A DNA stretch of 64,000 bases from CAILZL01 sp963748005 (GTDB lineage Bacteria > Pseudomonadota > Gammaproteobacteria > Steroidobacterales > Steroidobacteraceae). Under the pieces are notes generated by a model. That model made no database searches, was not told where the DNA came from, and saw only the letters and a list, made by a program, of their open reading frames with translations. The DNA lies in the NCBI GenBank assembly GCA_963748005.1, contig CAVVHH010000002.1:744001-808000 (forward strand), read 5' to 3'. This document shows positions 53,934 through 63,119 of this stretch, in pieces; position 1 is the stretch's first letter, and each line of letters starts with the position of its first letter. The position numbers and the translations under genes are program-made.

Positions 53934-54293
53934 GTGTATCCCTCCAGTCCTTTATGACGAAGCACATTGGTAATAATGGCTGGGTGTTGAGCACCGGTAA
54001 AGTAGTGGCCGAATCTCGAATGGAACGGGATGGAATGCTTGAGGGTATTAGGACGCAACGACAGGCTTCGGTTGGGCGAGACAATGTAGCCGAGTCGTTT
54101 CCCGAGACTTGCACCTCTTCAACGTTAAACCAGCGGCCGTGTCCCCGCATCTGCGACACGCGCAGTCGTACCCCTTATCCGTCGGACAGCAAGGGCGCGC
54201 TGCCAACCGCCCCGTCGGCCCCGATTCGAGGTAAATCGGCAAGTCGAATCAGGATGCAGATTGACTACGCGCAGGCGAACTAATAACTATATT
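53934..54293. other. Intergenic stretch, no gene supported
   Basis: A 360-nt gap between wzi and the broken glycosidase gene, both on the minus strand. Small ORFs occur on both strands but lack a ribosome site and family match. It must hold the glycosidase promoter. No clear wzi terminator was found. Confidence 0.5.
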
Positions 54294-56276
54294 TCAAAAA
54301 TGGCGGCTGAAATACAGCGCTGCACCATTCATATCGCGGAAACTCACCGTGCTCACGCTATAGCCGCGATCAGTCGTCAGCAAATTATTGCGCGATATCT
54401 TCTCGTGGTGACGCACATCTGCACTGAGATCCCAGCCAGGAAACAGGTTGCGGTATTGCAAACCCACACCCCAGTAGTAACCCCATGCCGGCAACTGGAT
54501 CTGATAACGCGCGGCGCCAAAAAACGCTCCGATGGCAAGTTTTCTGCCGATACGATAGCGATAATCCAGTGCTCGCAGCGACACCAGCGAACTTCCATCG
54601 ACCTCGTCAAACTCTACCCTGACGCCCAGATCGCCGTTCTCGGAAGCGGGGCGCCGCGCGCCAAAACCAAAGTGATAACCCGGCGCATCGCTGGTCGTCT
54701 CGTCAGGAAGACCATCCCAGTATATCTTGTGCACGTGACTGAGATTGGCGCCGAGATCAACGTACAGTTCGGTGCCATATTCCTGTTGATCCAGCGATGA
54801 ATCACGCGGCAGGACCGGTGTATAAGCAGATGCCAAGTCGATGGCGCCGGACAACCTCACAAAGGAATCACCAAAAACATCCTTCCCCACATTCAACTCT
54901 GCAGTGCCACTGCGGCCAAACCATGCCGTGCTGTAACGCACCGCCAGCTGATGCGCCTGTTTGTAGGGAAAATCAGCGAATCGCCAGTTGACGGAATTGC
55001 GATATTGCGCCTGCCAGTAGTCGCCATTATCTGCGCGACGGCCTATTCTCAAGCTCTGTGTGTAACCACCGGGTGAATCGCCGAAAACCCGTTCGTCACC
55101 AAACCAGTGGCCAATGACGTGTCCGTAATTGGTCAGGCCATCGCCATACAGATGATGCACGTACCAGGCATCCTGTCTTTCGGAAACGTCATAACCCAGG
55201 TCGTAACGATTGCCCAGGCGCGGAAAATCCACACCTACCGCCAATACAACCTTGCCCATGCGATAGCCGGGCTCATAGAGGTTATCTTCACCAGCATACT
55301 CAAAGTGAAACTCAAACGGCACCTTGCCCGGAAAAATGAAATTGCTGGTAATCGACGCCAGCTGATTGCCGAATTCGTTTACCTGACCCTCGCTATCAGG
55401 TGTCTGAGCGCTGTCGTTGCGAATCAGGGCATTCCACAACCCTGAAAAACCGGCCTGTCCGCGAGCGCCACCGCCATATTGCAGCAAGCGATTTACCGCC
55501 AATGCATACCCCGGTGCCGGTTCGATACTCAGCTGCAACCCCGTCAATTGCGGGTGACCACTCGTGACGCCATCTGGATATGCAATCTTGTCCGACCAGG
55601 ACATCTGCGCTACAAACATTTCGTAGGAAATACCCAACGGGCTGATTGGCTGATAGTTCGACACGGTAATCGACGGCATGGTTGGCGCCTGCGTACCAAT
55701 CAGGAAACCGCCATCAGCCGATGGCGAATACCAGTGATCGCGAAATCCAATATCCAGTTGCGCCAGATCAAACCCGACACTAAGCATTGTGCCAGTAGGC
55801 GTTGCGTGATCCTGGTAGGCAACCCCCCCCGCACTTGCCAGTAAATAGTCGCTCAGTTGATAGTAACCACCCGCCGTCACTTGCCAGGGACTACCAACAT
55901 CCATCCCATGTGCATTCGGCATGGCTTGCTCTGAATCGCCGCTCGTCAGCGCCAATTCGCCTTGGAGCTGCGTCAGACCCGCGGTGTGCATATATCGCTC
56001 AAGATAAGCGCGAACTTCTTCGCATAAAGCCGCATCTTTCCGGCAAGCCACAGACAGCGCGTCCAGCACCAATGCAGCCGGAATCGGACGACGCATTACC
56101 GGCTTGTCGGCCAGCACCAGCAAGCGTTCAATGTTCCGCTCAATGGCAGGATCCAGATTGAGTGGCAGATAGGGACTGACGCCACGTGCAGACGCGTTGG
56201 CCGCCAACAGACTGACCGTAAGGAACAATGCACTTGATAAGAACGTCGTGCCTGTATCGCCTTGACTACGAAGCAT
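54294..56276 (-). CDS. wzi: Wzi-family capsule assembly outer-membrane protein
   Basis: A 660-residue outer-membrane barrel of the Wzi family, which attaches or organises capsule at the cell surface. Seen: a signal region (about 1-31), a helical plug-like N part with LNLDPAIERNIERLLVLADKPVMRRPIP, then an alternating beta pattern through DWSD-like and WFGDERVFG strands to the final DMNGAALYFSRHF with terminal Phe. ATG 56276 shares one base with the TGA of the upstream glycosyltransferase gene. This places the cluster at the cell surface. Confidence 0.85.
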   Translation of the reverse strand: MLRSQGDTGTTFLSSALFLTVSLLAANASARGVSPYLPLNLDPAIERNIERLLVLADKPVMRRPIPAALVLDALSVACRKDAALCEEVRAYLERYMHTAGLTQLQGELALTSGDSEQAMPNAHGMDVGSPWQVTAGGYYQLSDYLLASAGGVAYQDHATPTGTMLSVGFDLAQLDIGFRDHWYSPSADGGFLIGTQAPTMPSITVSNYQPISPLGISYEMFVAQMSWSDKIAYPDGVTSGHPQLTGLQLSIEPAPGYALAVNRLLQYGGGARGQAGFSGLWNALIRNDSAQTPDSEGQVNEFGNQLASITSNFIFPGKVPFEFHFEYAGEDNLYEPGYRMGKVVLAVGVDFPRLGNRYDLGYDVSERQDAWYVHHLYGDGLTNYGHVIGHWFGDERVFGDSPGGYTQSLRIGRRADNGDYWQAQYRNSVNWRFADFPYKQAHQLAVRYSTAWFGRSGTAELNVGKDVFGDSFVRLSGAIDLASAYTPVLPRDSSLDQQEYGTELYVDLGANLSHVHKIYWDGLPDETTSDAPGYHFGFGARRPASENGDLGVRVEFDEVDGSSLVSLRALDYRYRIGRKLAIGAFFGAARYQIQLPAWGYYWGVGLQYRNLFPGWDLSADVRHHEKISRNNLLTTDRGYSVSTVSFRDMNGAALYFSRHF

Positions 56277-58129
56277 CAATATTTCTCAGTGCTGCAACCG
56301 ATCTTGGTTGCAGCCAATAGGTGTTGATCGATCCCCAGGTTGCACCACGTCAATTTGTTTTCGATCGTCTCATGAAGGTAACGATCGTTAGGATTGTCAC
56401 CTGTTGTCTTGCGCTGGTGGTGATAAATGTGGATCGTGAGTGCGGCAAATTTCAGGTTCCGGCGCCTGATGCCCACGTTGTATAACCGTTGGGCAATTTC
56501 GTTGTCTTCACGACCCCATCCGGTCATTCGTTCATCAAATCCATTCACCTTGAGCAGATCATTCCTCCAATATGCCTGGTTGCTGCCGCGAATGGCATTC
56601 TGATGCTCATGCACTTGCCGATAAAGCAGCCAGCTCAGAAAACGGTTACGAACGGTATGGCGCCGACGACGAATATGCGGAGCAAAAAAACCGATATCGA
56701 GCAGCCCCTCAGCAAGCATCCGCTGTCCCATTTGCGGCCCGGTGAGAAGACGCACTCCCTGGATAAAATAGCCGTACCGTGCGGCGCGTTTGTGGTCCGC
56801 GACAAAATGCCTGTGCAAAACGGTGTCGCCATCAACAATGATAATGTAGTCACCAGACGCAGCTGCAATGGCCTGATTTCGTGAACGCGCCAGCCGGAAA
56901 CCACGATCTTCCTGCCATACGTGTCGCACCGGTATCGGCAAGCGAGCACTCCACTGCCGCACCAGGTCAGCGGTATCCGGCCCCGACCCATCGTCAGCGA
57001 TCAATACTTCATCAGGCATCTCGGACTGACGGGCGATGCTTCTGAAAACCAGCTCCAGGGCTTCGTTCCAGTTATACGTCGTAATGATCAGGCTGGTTTT
57101 CACGACGCGAGTGTTGACTGGGGACGAATGCACAGTTGTCTTAAGCCCTTCCATCGTTTCACCTACCCGTCCATAAAATTCTGTCTTATTGTCAATAAAC
57201 CACTGACGCGCAGCCGCGCACAGCTGTCCAGCCTCAGCGTCGGACATTGCCGACATTCGTTCCACTGCCGTCACCAATGAATGTGGCTCAAACCGGTAGC
57301 AATCAGCCAGTTTCTGTTTGCGGTACACCTCTGCACGTAACAACAGGCCGCGCTCGTTGGTCACCAGTTCATTCATGGGCGGCGCATCCAGCGTGACTGT
57401 GACAGCCCCAACGCTCATCGCTTCAACCAGATAGTGTCCCCAGCCTTCGGTTTCCGAAGTACACAGATGAAACAAATTCTGATTCTGCAGACGCTGCAAC
57501 TCGGCATCGTCCATGTAACCTGTGCGATAGTCGATGTTGGTCGCCACGGGATCATCATCGGCCTGTGCATGCTGCACTACTGTTAACGTCGGCCATTGTG
57601 GATGACCGCGCCACAGCTCCAGTAAACGCCGGGTTCCTTTCATGGTGCTTTGGCCAGCGAGATGGAAAAAACCGCGCCGCCGCTGAACCGATGGATCCAG
57701 ACGATCCTCACTATTGAAGCCGACGTATGAAACCAGGCATCTCATGGCTTGAAAAATCTGCTGCGTATTGTGGGTCTTGGCCCACACCCGATCGATGCAG
57801 GGCAGCATGCGCAGGTCGTGCCGATCAAACCATTCCGGATTCGGTACTGCGACATTGAGTCGCGCCATTGGCAAACTTTCCGGCCACAGGTGCTCCATCA
57901 TCACATTTACGTCGGCCTCCCAGGGCATATTCCGACGCACATGTTTTCGCCACCAGTATCGCAATAGCGACGCTCCCTGAACCCACATCAAACGGCGGCG
58001 ATGCGAGGTTCGCGAATCCACCGCCAGCACGGCCACGTCGCAACCGCAGGCACGCAACGCATCCGCAAGCAGGGCAAGGTCGCGCGACAGGCCAACGCCA
58101 TTCGACTTGCCAATCAAGTTAACCCGCAT
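56276..58129 (-). CDS. Two-domain glycosyltransferase (GT4-like then GT2)
   Basis: A 617-residue fusion. The N-terminal GT-B-like domain (about 1-330) has VNLIGKSNGVGLSRDLALLADAL and CTSETEGWGHYLVEAMSVGAVTVTLD. The GT2 domain (about 345-600) has SLIITTYNWNEALELV, IADDGSGPDT, IVDGDTVLH, and FDERMTGWGREDNEI. Domain order is opposite to the fusion at 49857. Start 58129 (MRVNLIGKSNG) is favoured over the open frame to 58168. Overlaps wzi by one base, so they are coupled. Sugars not assigned. Confidence 0.85.
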   Translation of the reverse strand: MRVNLIGKSNGVGLSRDLALLADALRACGCDVAVLAVDSRTSHRRRLMWVQGASLLRYWWRKHVRRNMPWEADVNVMMEHLWPESLPMARLNVAVPNPEWFDRHDLRMLPCIDRVWAKTHNTQQIFQAMRCLVSYVGFNSEDRLDPSVQRRRGFFHLAGQSTMKGTRRLLELWRGHPQWPTLTVVQHAQADDDPVATNIDYRTGYMDDAELQRLQNQNLFHLCTSETEGWGHYLVEAMSVGAVTVTLDAPPMNELVTNERGLLLRAEVYRKQKLADCYRFEPHSLVTAVERMSAMSDAEAGQLCAAARQWFIDNKTEFYGRVGETMEGLKTTVHSSPVNTRVVKTSLIITTYNWNEALELVFRSIARQSEMPDEVLIADDGSGPDTADLVRQWSARLPIPVRHVWQEDRGFRLARSRNQAIAAASGDYIIIVDGDTVLHRHFVADHKRAARYGYFIQGVRLLTGPQMGQRMLAEGLLDIGFFAPHIRRRRHTVRNRFLSWLLYRQVHEHQNAIRGSNQAYWRNDLLKVNGFDERMTGWGREDNEIAQRLYNVGIRRRNLKFAALTIHIYHHQRKTTGDNPNDRYLHETIENKLTWCNLGIDQHLLAATKIGCSTEKY

Positions 58130-58262
58130 TGTTCTCCGTCTAACCAAAGTAGCCCCATCGTCCGACAATCCGACGATTACGCATGTCAGGTCCCCAGTTG
58201 TGGCGTTTGGCCGGCACCAGGATGACCCTTAACCTCAACAGCTATGCCATACTTTGTCCGTC

Positions 58263-59129
58263 ATGCCAAATCCATCGGAAATCGGCTGCATCGTTATTCC
58301 CTGCTATCGATCCGACTTGAAGACATCAGAGCAAGCCGCCCTGGAACGATGTCTATCGGTATTGCACAGCCACCCCATCATCGTAGCAAAACCGGCAAAA
58401 CTCGACCTGACCAGTCTTCTTTTCCGCTACCCGGCGTTGCACACGGAGAGCTTCCCCGACGAATGCTTCGACTCTGTGCGCAGCTACAACCGCATGTTGC
58501 TGAGCGATGAGTTCTACGCCAGATTTGCCAAGTATGAGTACATGCTACTTTATCAGCTTGATGCATTTGTTTTTAGCGATCAACTCATTGACTGGTGCAG
58601 CCAAGGCTATGATTTCGCCGGCGCACCCTGGTTACCAGGCCAAACCCCGCCCGGAGGACTTCGTCAATTGCGCGCCCGGGTACGCAGCAAGCTATATCGA
58701 CTAATCAACAAGAAAGACCGCTCGGGCACCGGACTGCATCACGCTCAATACGATTATTGCAGCGGCAACGGTGGCTTTTCTTTGCGGCGCATCAGCGCCA
58801 TGAGGCGTGTGCTCCATGATTTTTCCGGTCGATTGGGCCCGTACCTGGACTATGGCCACTACTCAGGCGGTGAAGACATCTTCTTTTGTGTCGAAGCAAA
58901 TCGCTACCGCATCAACGTCAGAACCCCGGGCCTGCGTCAGGCCGTGCGTTTTGCCTGGGAGTCGCACCCGGCTGCAGCCGCGAGACTCAACAACCACCAG
59001 CTGCCGTTCGGATGCCACGGCTGGGATAAACTCCACCCTGGCGAGTGGCGACCGATATTCGCCAGCCTTGGGTATTCGCTGGACATGTTGACCAACAATC
59101 ATTCGCTGCTATCAGACAGGGACCACTGA
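58263..59129 (+). CDS. DUF5672-family protein, candidate glycosyltransferase
   Basis: A 288-residue protein of the DUF5672 type. Seen: GCIVIPCYRS at the N terminus, YEYMLLYQLDAFVF (a DxD-like acidic residue near an aromatic strand), CSQGYDFAGAPWLP, NGGFSLRRISAM and SGGEDIFFCVEANR. These resemble GT-A features (nucleotide-sugar metal site and acceptor GGEDxFF), and such genes travel with glycosyltransferases. Function inferred. ATG 58263 is preferred over the TTG at 58254. Its TGA overlaps the next gene's ATG. Confidence 0.8.
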   Translation: MPNPSEIGCIVIPCYRSDLKTSEQAALERCLSVLHSHPIIVAKPAKLDLTSLLFRYPALHTESFPDECFDSVRSYNRMLLSDEFYARFAKYEYMLLYQLDAFVFSDQLIDWCSQGYDFAGAPWLPGQTPPGGLRQLRARVRSKLYRLINKKDRSGTGLHHAQYDYCSGNGGFSLRRISAMRRVLHDFSGRLGPYLDYGHYSGGEDIFFCVEANRYRINVRTPGLRQAVRFAWESHPAAAARLNNHQLPFGCHGWDKLHPGEWRPIFASLGYSLDMLTNNHSLLSDRDH

Positions 59130-59956
59130 TGACTGCATCACCTATTGTGCTGCCGGTTACGTTGCTGGTGATGACCTACAATGAAGCCGGCAACATTGCC
59201 CGCTGCCTGGATAGCGTGCCGTTCGCAGCGGAAAAAATCGTTATCGATTCCGGCAGTACGGACGATACCGTCCGCATTGCACAGGCTCATGGCGCCCGTA
59301 CGGTTCATCAGGAGTGGCTGGGGTTTGGCGCGCAGCGGAATTTCGCCAGCGCCCTGGCGGTGCACGACTGGATACTGTTCCTTGATGCCGACGAAGCGTT
59401 GACGCCCACCCTGGCTGCCGAGCTGCAGCAGAAATTGCCAGCATTGCTGTCCTCAACAGCGGCGGCCGGCATTATCATCCGTACCGCCGAATTCATGGGC
59501 AAGCCCATGCGCTGGTACAGACTCATGGCGCGTGAAAGCAAGGCCCGGCTCTATCATCGTCGGCGCGCACGCTGGTCTGAAGTTCGCGTCCATGAGTCAC
59601 TGCAATATGACGGCGCAGCCGTTACCTTCAGTGCGCCATTCATTCACTATCTGAACCCCACACTGGTGCATCACGAACTCAAATACCTGAAATACGCAGA
59701 ATTGAAAGCTCGCGATTGGCGTGACAAACGACGCAGCGTCAGGCCTTATGAATGGCCGTGGATCTTTGCTGCCACCTTCATCAAGGACTACTTTCTGCGC
59801 CTGGCGGTTCTCGACGGATGGGCCGGATTTGCCGCCGCGTGGCTGGCCGCGAATTACGCCGTGTACAAGCGTCTGCGCTACTTCGAAATGCAGCGCTTTC
59901 CGCAATCTCTTGCGCTTGCCGAACAAGCTCTTCGCAAGCATGACCTGGAAAGATGA
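59129..59956 (+). CDS. Glycosyltransferase family 2, WaaE/KdtX type
   Basis: A 275-residue enzyme resembling the LPS-core beta-1,4-glucosyltransferase group. Seen: TLLVMTYNEAGNIARCLDSV, VIDSGSTDDT, WLGFGAQRNFA, LFLDADEALTP and a C-terminal amphipathic or membrane-associated stretch (WPWIFAATFIKDYFLRL). It adds a hexose to LPS core in the named family; here that is inference. ATG 59129 overlaps the DUF5672 stop as ATGA. Confidence 0.87.
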   Translation: MTASPIVLPVTLLVMTYNEAGNIARCLDSVPFAAEKIVIDSGSTDDTVRIAQAHGARTVHQEWLGFGAQRNFASALAVHDWILFLDADEALTPTLAAELQQKLPALLSSTAAAGIIIRTAEFMGKPMRWYRLMARESKARLYHRRRARWSEVRVHESLQYDGAAVTFSAPFIHYLNPTLVHHELKYLKYAELKARDWRDKRRSVRPYEWPWIFAATFIKDYFLRLAVLDGWAGFAAAWLAANYAVYKRLRYFEMQRFPQSLALAEQALRKHDLER

Positions 59957-60950
59957 GCGGTTATTGCCGAACAGCGGGTACGCAGCCGTGAGTTTTGCGC
60001 CAACTCCCACCAGCAAACGGAGTCTGCAGCGACATGTGCGCGAGCTATACAAGCGGTTCTGCGAACACCTGCCGCTCATCAAGCGCAAGGGACACCTGAA
60101 ACTGAAAGCGCAGCTCGAGCAGAAACTCGATGCGCTGGCAGACGTACTGCTGGAACTGCCTGCCCGTGCCACGGACTGCCCATGCACCGTTGTTATTCCT
60201 CCTGGTCCAGCGCACGTTCCGGAACTGTGTATGTTCGTTACATTCGCAGCTGTTCCGTCACTCAAGCCGCATGTAATCGACCACCTCCATGCGCTGGCGG
60301 ATCAAGGCATTGCGGCAATACTGATCATCAATACGGAATTTGCCGCAGGCGACCTGCAGCTGCCAGCCGAGCTGACCCAGCGATTGCACGGTCTGCTGGT
60401 GCGCAAGAACCTTGGCTTTGACTTTGCTGCATGGGCGCAGGCCTTCTGCATGCAAGCCATCCCACCTGAGACTGAGCGGCTCTATCTCATCAACGACAGC
60501 ATGGTTGGTCCACTCAACCGCGAACACTATGCAGCCTTGCTCTCTGCCATACGCAAGTGTCCTGCCGATTGCGTAGGGTTGACCGAAAACGCTGTGCCAC
60601 GTGTACATTTGCAGAGTTTTTTCATGGTCATCAATCAGCGCCTGCTGCACGCGCCAGTTCTCGCAAACATCATGCGCAGCGTCGTAAATCTGCCGACCAA
60701 AGCCGACGTAATTGCGATTTACGAAACACACCTGACGCACCACCTGCGTCAACATGGTTTTACCTGCCAGGCCCTGTTTGCAAATTCCAGCCCACGCAGT
60801 CCCGCGCTGGATGACACCATCTTCAACTGGGCGCAGCTTGTTGAACGGGGAATGCCCTTCATAAAAGGCAGCGTTCTGGACCTGGTTCGCGATACGCCGG
60901 AGGCCAGACGGCTGATCCCGGCGCGTTACCGGGATCCTCAACAACAGTAA
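59940..60950 (+). CDS. RgpF-type rhamnan synthesis F-like protein
   Basis: A 336-residue protein with the RgpF/rhamnan synthesis pattern: VTFAAVPSLKPHVIDHLHALADQGIAAILIIN, NLGFDFAAWAQAF, LYLINDSMVGPLN and SFFMVINQRLLH. RgpF members are probable glycosyltransferases in rhamnose-containing polysaccharides. Start 59940 (MTWKDERLLPNSG) overlaps the previous gene by 17 nt; the longer frame lies fully inside it. Together with the WsaF-like gene this hints at rhamnose in the glycan. Confidence 0.82.
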   Translation: MTWKDERLLPNSGYAAVSFAPTPTSKRSLQRHVRELYKRFCEHLPLIKRKGHLKLKAQLEQKLDALADVLLELPARATDCPCTVVIPPGPAHVPELCMFVTFAAVPSLKPHVIDHLHALADQGIAAILIINTEFAAGDLQLPAELTQRLHGLLVRKNLGFDFAAWAQAFCMQAIPPETERLYLINDSMVGPLNREHYAALLSAIRKCPADCVGLTENAVPRVHLQSFFMVINQRLLHAPVLANIMRSVVNLPTKADVIAIYETHLTHHLRQHGFTCQALFANSSPRSPALDDTIFNWAQLVERGMPFIKGSVLDLVRDTPEARRLIPARYRDPQQQ

Positions 60951-60954
60951 CGCC

Positions 60955-61635
60955 CTACGGCAACAACTCCTTCACCGCATTCACCGCTGGAAATTCCGCA
61001 ATATGTCGCACCGGTAGCGTGGAATCAGGCTGAGCCACGGCAAACACCTGACCGATGCCGAAGGCATGTGCGGCACGCAGCACCGGCAGGTTGTCATCGA
61101 CAAACAGGGCCTGTTCACGCACCAGACCGAGATGGGTTTCGAGGCGCGGCCAGAACGCCGCTACTTCCTTGGGAAAGCCCAGTGTGTGCGATGACACCAC
61201 CCGGTCCAGGTACTGCCCCAACCCGGTGTACTGGGTCTTGACTGCAAACGCATCCAGATGTGCGTTGGTAACCAGAATCACCTCCCTGGCCAGTTGTCGC
61301 ACCACCTGCAGAAACTCCTCGGCGCCAGGCAGGTAACGGATGTGCTCACGCGCCTCGTGCTTCAGCGCCGCCACATTCAGCCCCAGCTCCTGCGTCCAGT
61401 GATCCGTGCAGTACCACTGCAAGGTGCCCTGGCGCGCGGCAAATCGCGGCCGCAGCTCGGCTTTGGCGTCGTGCAGCGCCATGCCACGCGCCTCTCCCCA
61501 GCGCAGCGGAATCAGCTCGGTCCAGAAGTAATTGTCGAAACGCAGGTCGAGCAGCGTGCCATCCATATCAAGCAACACCGTATGGATGCGCTGCCAGTCG
61601 GGACGCACGGGAAGATGTGGATGGGTATGGCTCAA
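60955..61635 (-). CDS. yrfG: GMP/IMP nucleotidase YrfG-type HAD hydrolase
   Basis: A 226-residue HAD phosphatase. Seen: motif I TVLLDMDGTLLDLRFDNYFWTELIP, near-identical to E. coli YrfG in pattern, motif II VTNAH, and motif III FVDDNLPVLRAA. YrfG dephosphorylates purine monophosphates. In relatives it sits with nudE and cysQ; here it is divergent from cysQ and nudE is absent. Its stop meets the RgpF-like gene tail to tail. Confidence 0.9.
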   Translation of the reverse strand: MSHTHPHLPVRPDWQRIHTVLLDMDGTLLDLRFDNYFWTELIPLRWGEARGMALHDAKAELRPRFAARQGTLQWYCTDHWTQELGLNVAALKHEAREHIRYLPGAEEFLQVVRQLAREVILVTNAHLDAFAVKTQYTGLGQYLDRVVSSHTLGFPKEVAAFWPRLETHLGLVREQALFVDDNLPVLRAAHAFGIGQVFAVAQPDSTLPVRHIAEFPAVNAVKELLP

Positions 61636-61746
61636 ATCTGTCTCTGAAAAATACGCTTTGTCTGCGGGCTCTTACACTGCGCAATCCCGCCGCTCGCTGC
61701 AAGTCCACTCGAGCTATCATTGACCTCCCAGCAACGAGCCTGCCAG

Positions 61747-62589
61747 ATGACTGAATTGCCGCCCACCACCCCGCCCGTTCCCGACACTACATTGCTCATG
61801 GCCGTGCTGGACATTGCCCGGCAGGCGGGGCAAGCCATCATGCGCGTGTACGCCAGTGAGTTTGACGTCGAACACAAAGCGGATGACTCACCACTGACGC
61901 TGGCGGACCGGGAGGCGCATCGCATCATCATCAGCGGTCTGCAGTCGTTGACGCCACAGATTCCGGTGCTGTCGGAAGAGTCGCCGCAGGCACATCATGA
62001 CTTCGCCACGCGCCGTCAGTGGCAAACCCTTTGGCTGGTCGATCCGCTGGATGGCACGCGCGAGTTCGTCAAGCGCAATGGCGAGTTCACGGTAAACATC
62101 GCCTTGATCCAGGCGCACCGGCCGATGCTGGGTGTGGTGACGGTGCCCGCAGCCGATATGGCGTACACCGGCGCGGTCGGGCTCGGTGCCCAACGCATCC
62201 GCGGCACGAACCCGGCCGAGATCATTCATGTGCGCCAGCCCCACCCCGCCGTACCGGTGATCGTTGGCAGTCGCTCGCATCGCGGCGCGTCGCTGGATAC
62301 CCTCCTGACTCGGCTTGGCCGCCACGAACTGTGCGCGGTAGGCAGCGCACTCAAGTTCTGTCGGGTGGCCGAAGGCGCTGCCGACTTTTATCCGCGCCTG
62401 GGCCCCACGTCGGAATGGGATACCGCTGCCGGTCAGGCAGTGCTTGAAGCCGCGGGGGGCCGGGTAGTCAACCTGCAAGGCGAGTCGCTGACCTACAACC
62501 GTCGGGACACGTTGCTTAATCCGGATTTTCTGGCCATCGGTGACCCACACTTCGCCTGGCAACCCCTGATCGCAGGAGGGTCGACCTGA
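61747..62589 (+). CDS. cysQ: 3'(2'),5'-bisphosphate nucleotidase CysQ
   Basis: A 280-residue inositol-phosphatase-family enzyme that clears PAP formed in sulfate assimilation. Metal and substrate motifs seen: DSPLTLADREAHRI, VLSEES, WLVDPLDGTREFVKRNGEFT (the WxxDPLDGT signature) and GPTSEWDTAAGQAVLEAAGG. Start 61747 (MTELPPTT) lies at the family-appropriate position. The DUF3301 gene starts by overlapping its stop. Confidence 0.94.
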   Translation: MTELPPTTPPVPDTTLLMAVLDIARQAGQAIMRVYASEFDVEHKADDSPLTLADREAHRIIISGLQSLTPQIPVLSEESPQAHHDFATRRQWQTLWLVDPLDGTREFVKRNGEFTVNIALIQAHRPMLGVVTVPAADMAYTGAVGLGAQRIRGTNPAEIIHVRQPHPAVPVIVGSRSHRGASLDTLLTRLGRHELCAVGSALKFCRVAEGAADFYPRLGPTSEWDTAAGQAVLEAAGGRVVNLQGESLTYNRRDTLLNPDFLAIGDPHFAWQPLIAGGST

Positions 62590-63080
62590 TGTTGAGCCTG
62601 CCGTTGCTGATCGGAGTTGTGTGCGCCGCGGCCTTTGTATGGTTCTGGCAGAACAGCCTGAGCGCCCGCGAGCGTGCCAATCGCGCCGCGGTGGACGCCT
62701 GCACGCGCATGAATCTGCAATTCCTCGATGGCACCGTGGCCTTCGCCAGACTGCGTCTGGCGCGTAATGATCGCGGCCAGCTGAGCCTGCGTCGCACATA
62801 CGTCTTCGATTACACCGCCACCAGCATCGAACGTCGCCAGGGCTTCGTGGTCCTGCTCGGCACGCGTGTGGAATCCATCGGCTTCGATCCCGACCGCATG
62901 CCAGCGCGCACGGGGGCCCGTGCCGAACACACAGACCTCGACCATCACGGCAGCAATGTGCTTGATCTGGAAGAATGGCGACAACGCCACCGCAATAGAC
63001 CCCGGCTGCCCGGCGAACGGTCGAACCCCAACGATGGCAGCCCGTCCAGCAGCAACAAGCCCGGCGACAATGGTTGGTGA
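62589..63080 (+). CDS. DUF3301 domain protein
   Basis: A 163-residue inner-membrane-anchored protein with a membrane segment at about residues 4-20, then the DUF3301 pattern of SARERANRAAVDACTRMNLQFLDGTVAFARLRLARN and YVFDYTATSIERRQGFVVLLG. Role unknown. The tail (after about 110) is charged and Pro/Ser/Asn rich, probably disordered. ATG overlaps the cysQ stop. Confidence 0.82.
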   Translation: MLSLPLLIGVVCAAAFVWFWQNSLSARERANRAAVDACTRMNLQFLDGTVAFARLRLARNDRGQLSLRRTYVFDYTATSIERRQGFVVLLGTRVESIGFDPDRMPARTGARAEHTDLDHHGSNVLDLEEWRQRHRNRPRLPGERSNPNDGSPSSSNKPGDNGW

Positions 63081-63119
63081 GCGCCAGTACAAAGGCCGCC
63101 CACGGCCACAAAATTTGCC

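Noticed and set aside
53954..54283. 109-codon plus-strand frame in the wzi to glycosidase gap
   Set aside because: No ribosome site, no recognisable motif, and the sequence looks like noncoding upstream DNA of the minus-strand gene.
61888..63111. 407-codon minus-strand frame over cysQ and the DUF3301 gene
   Set aside because: Arg/Cys-rich shadow; cysQ and DUF3301 carry clear family motifs on the other strand.
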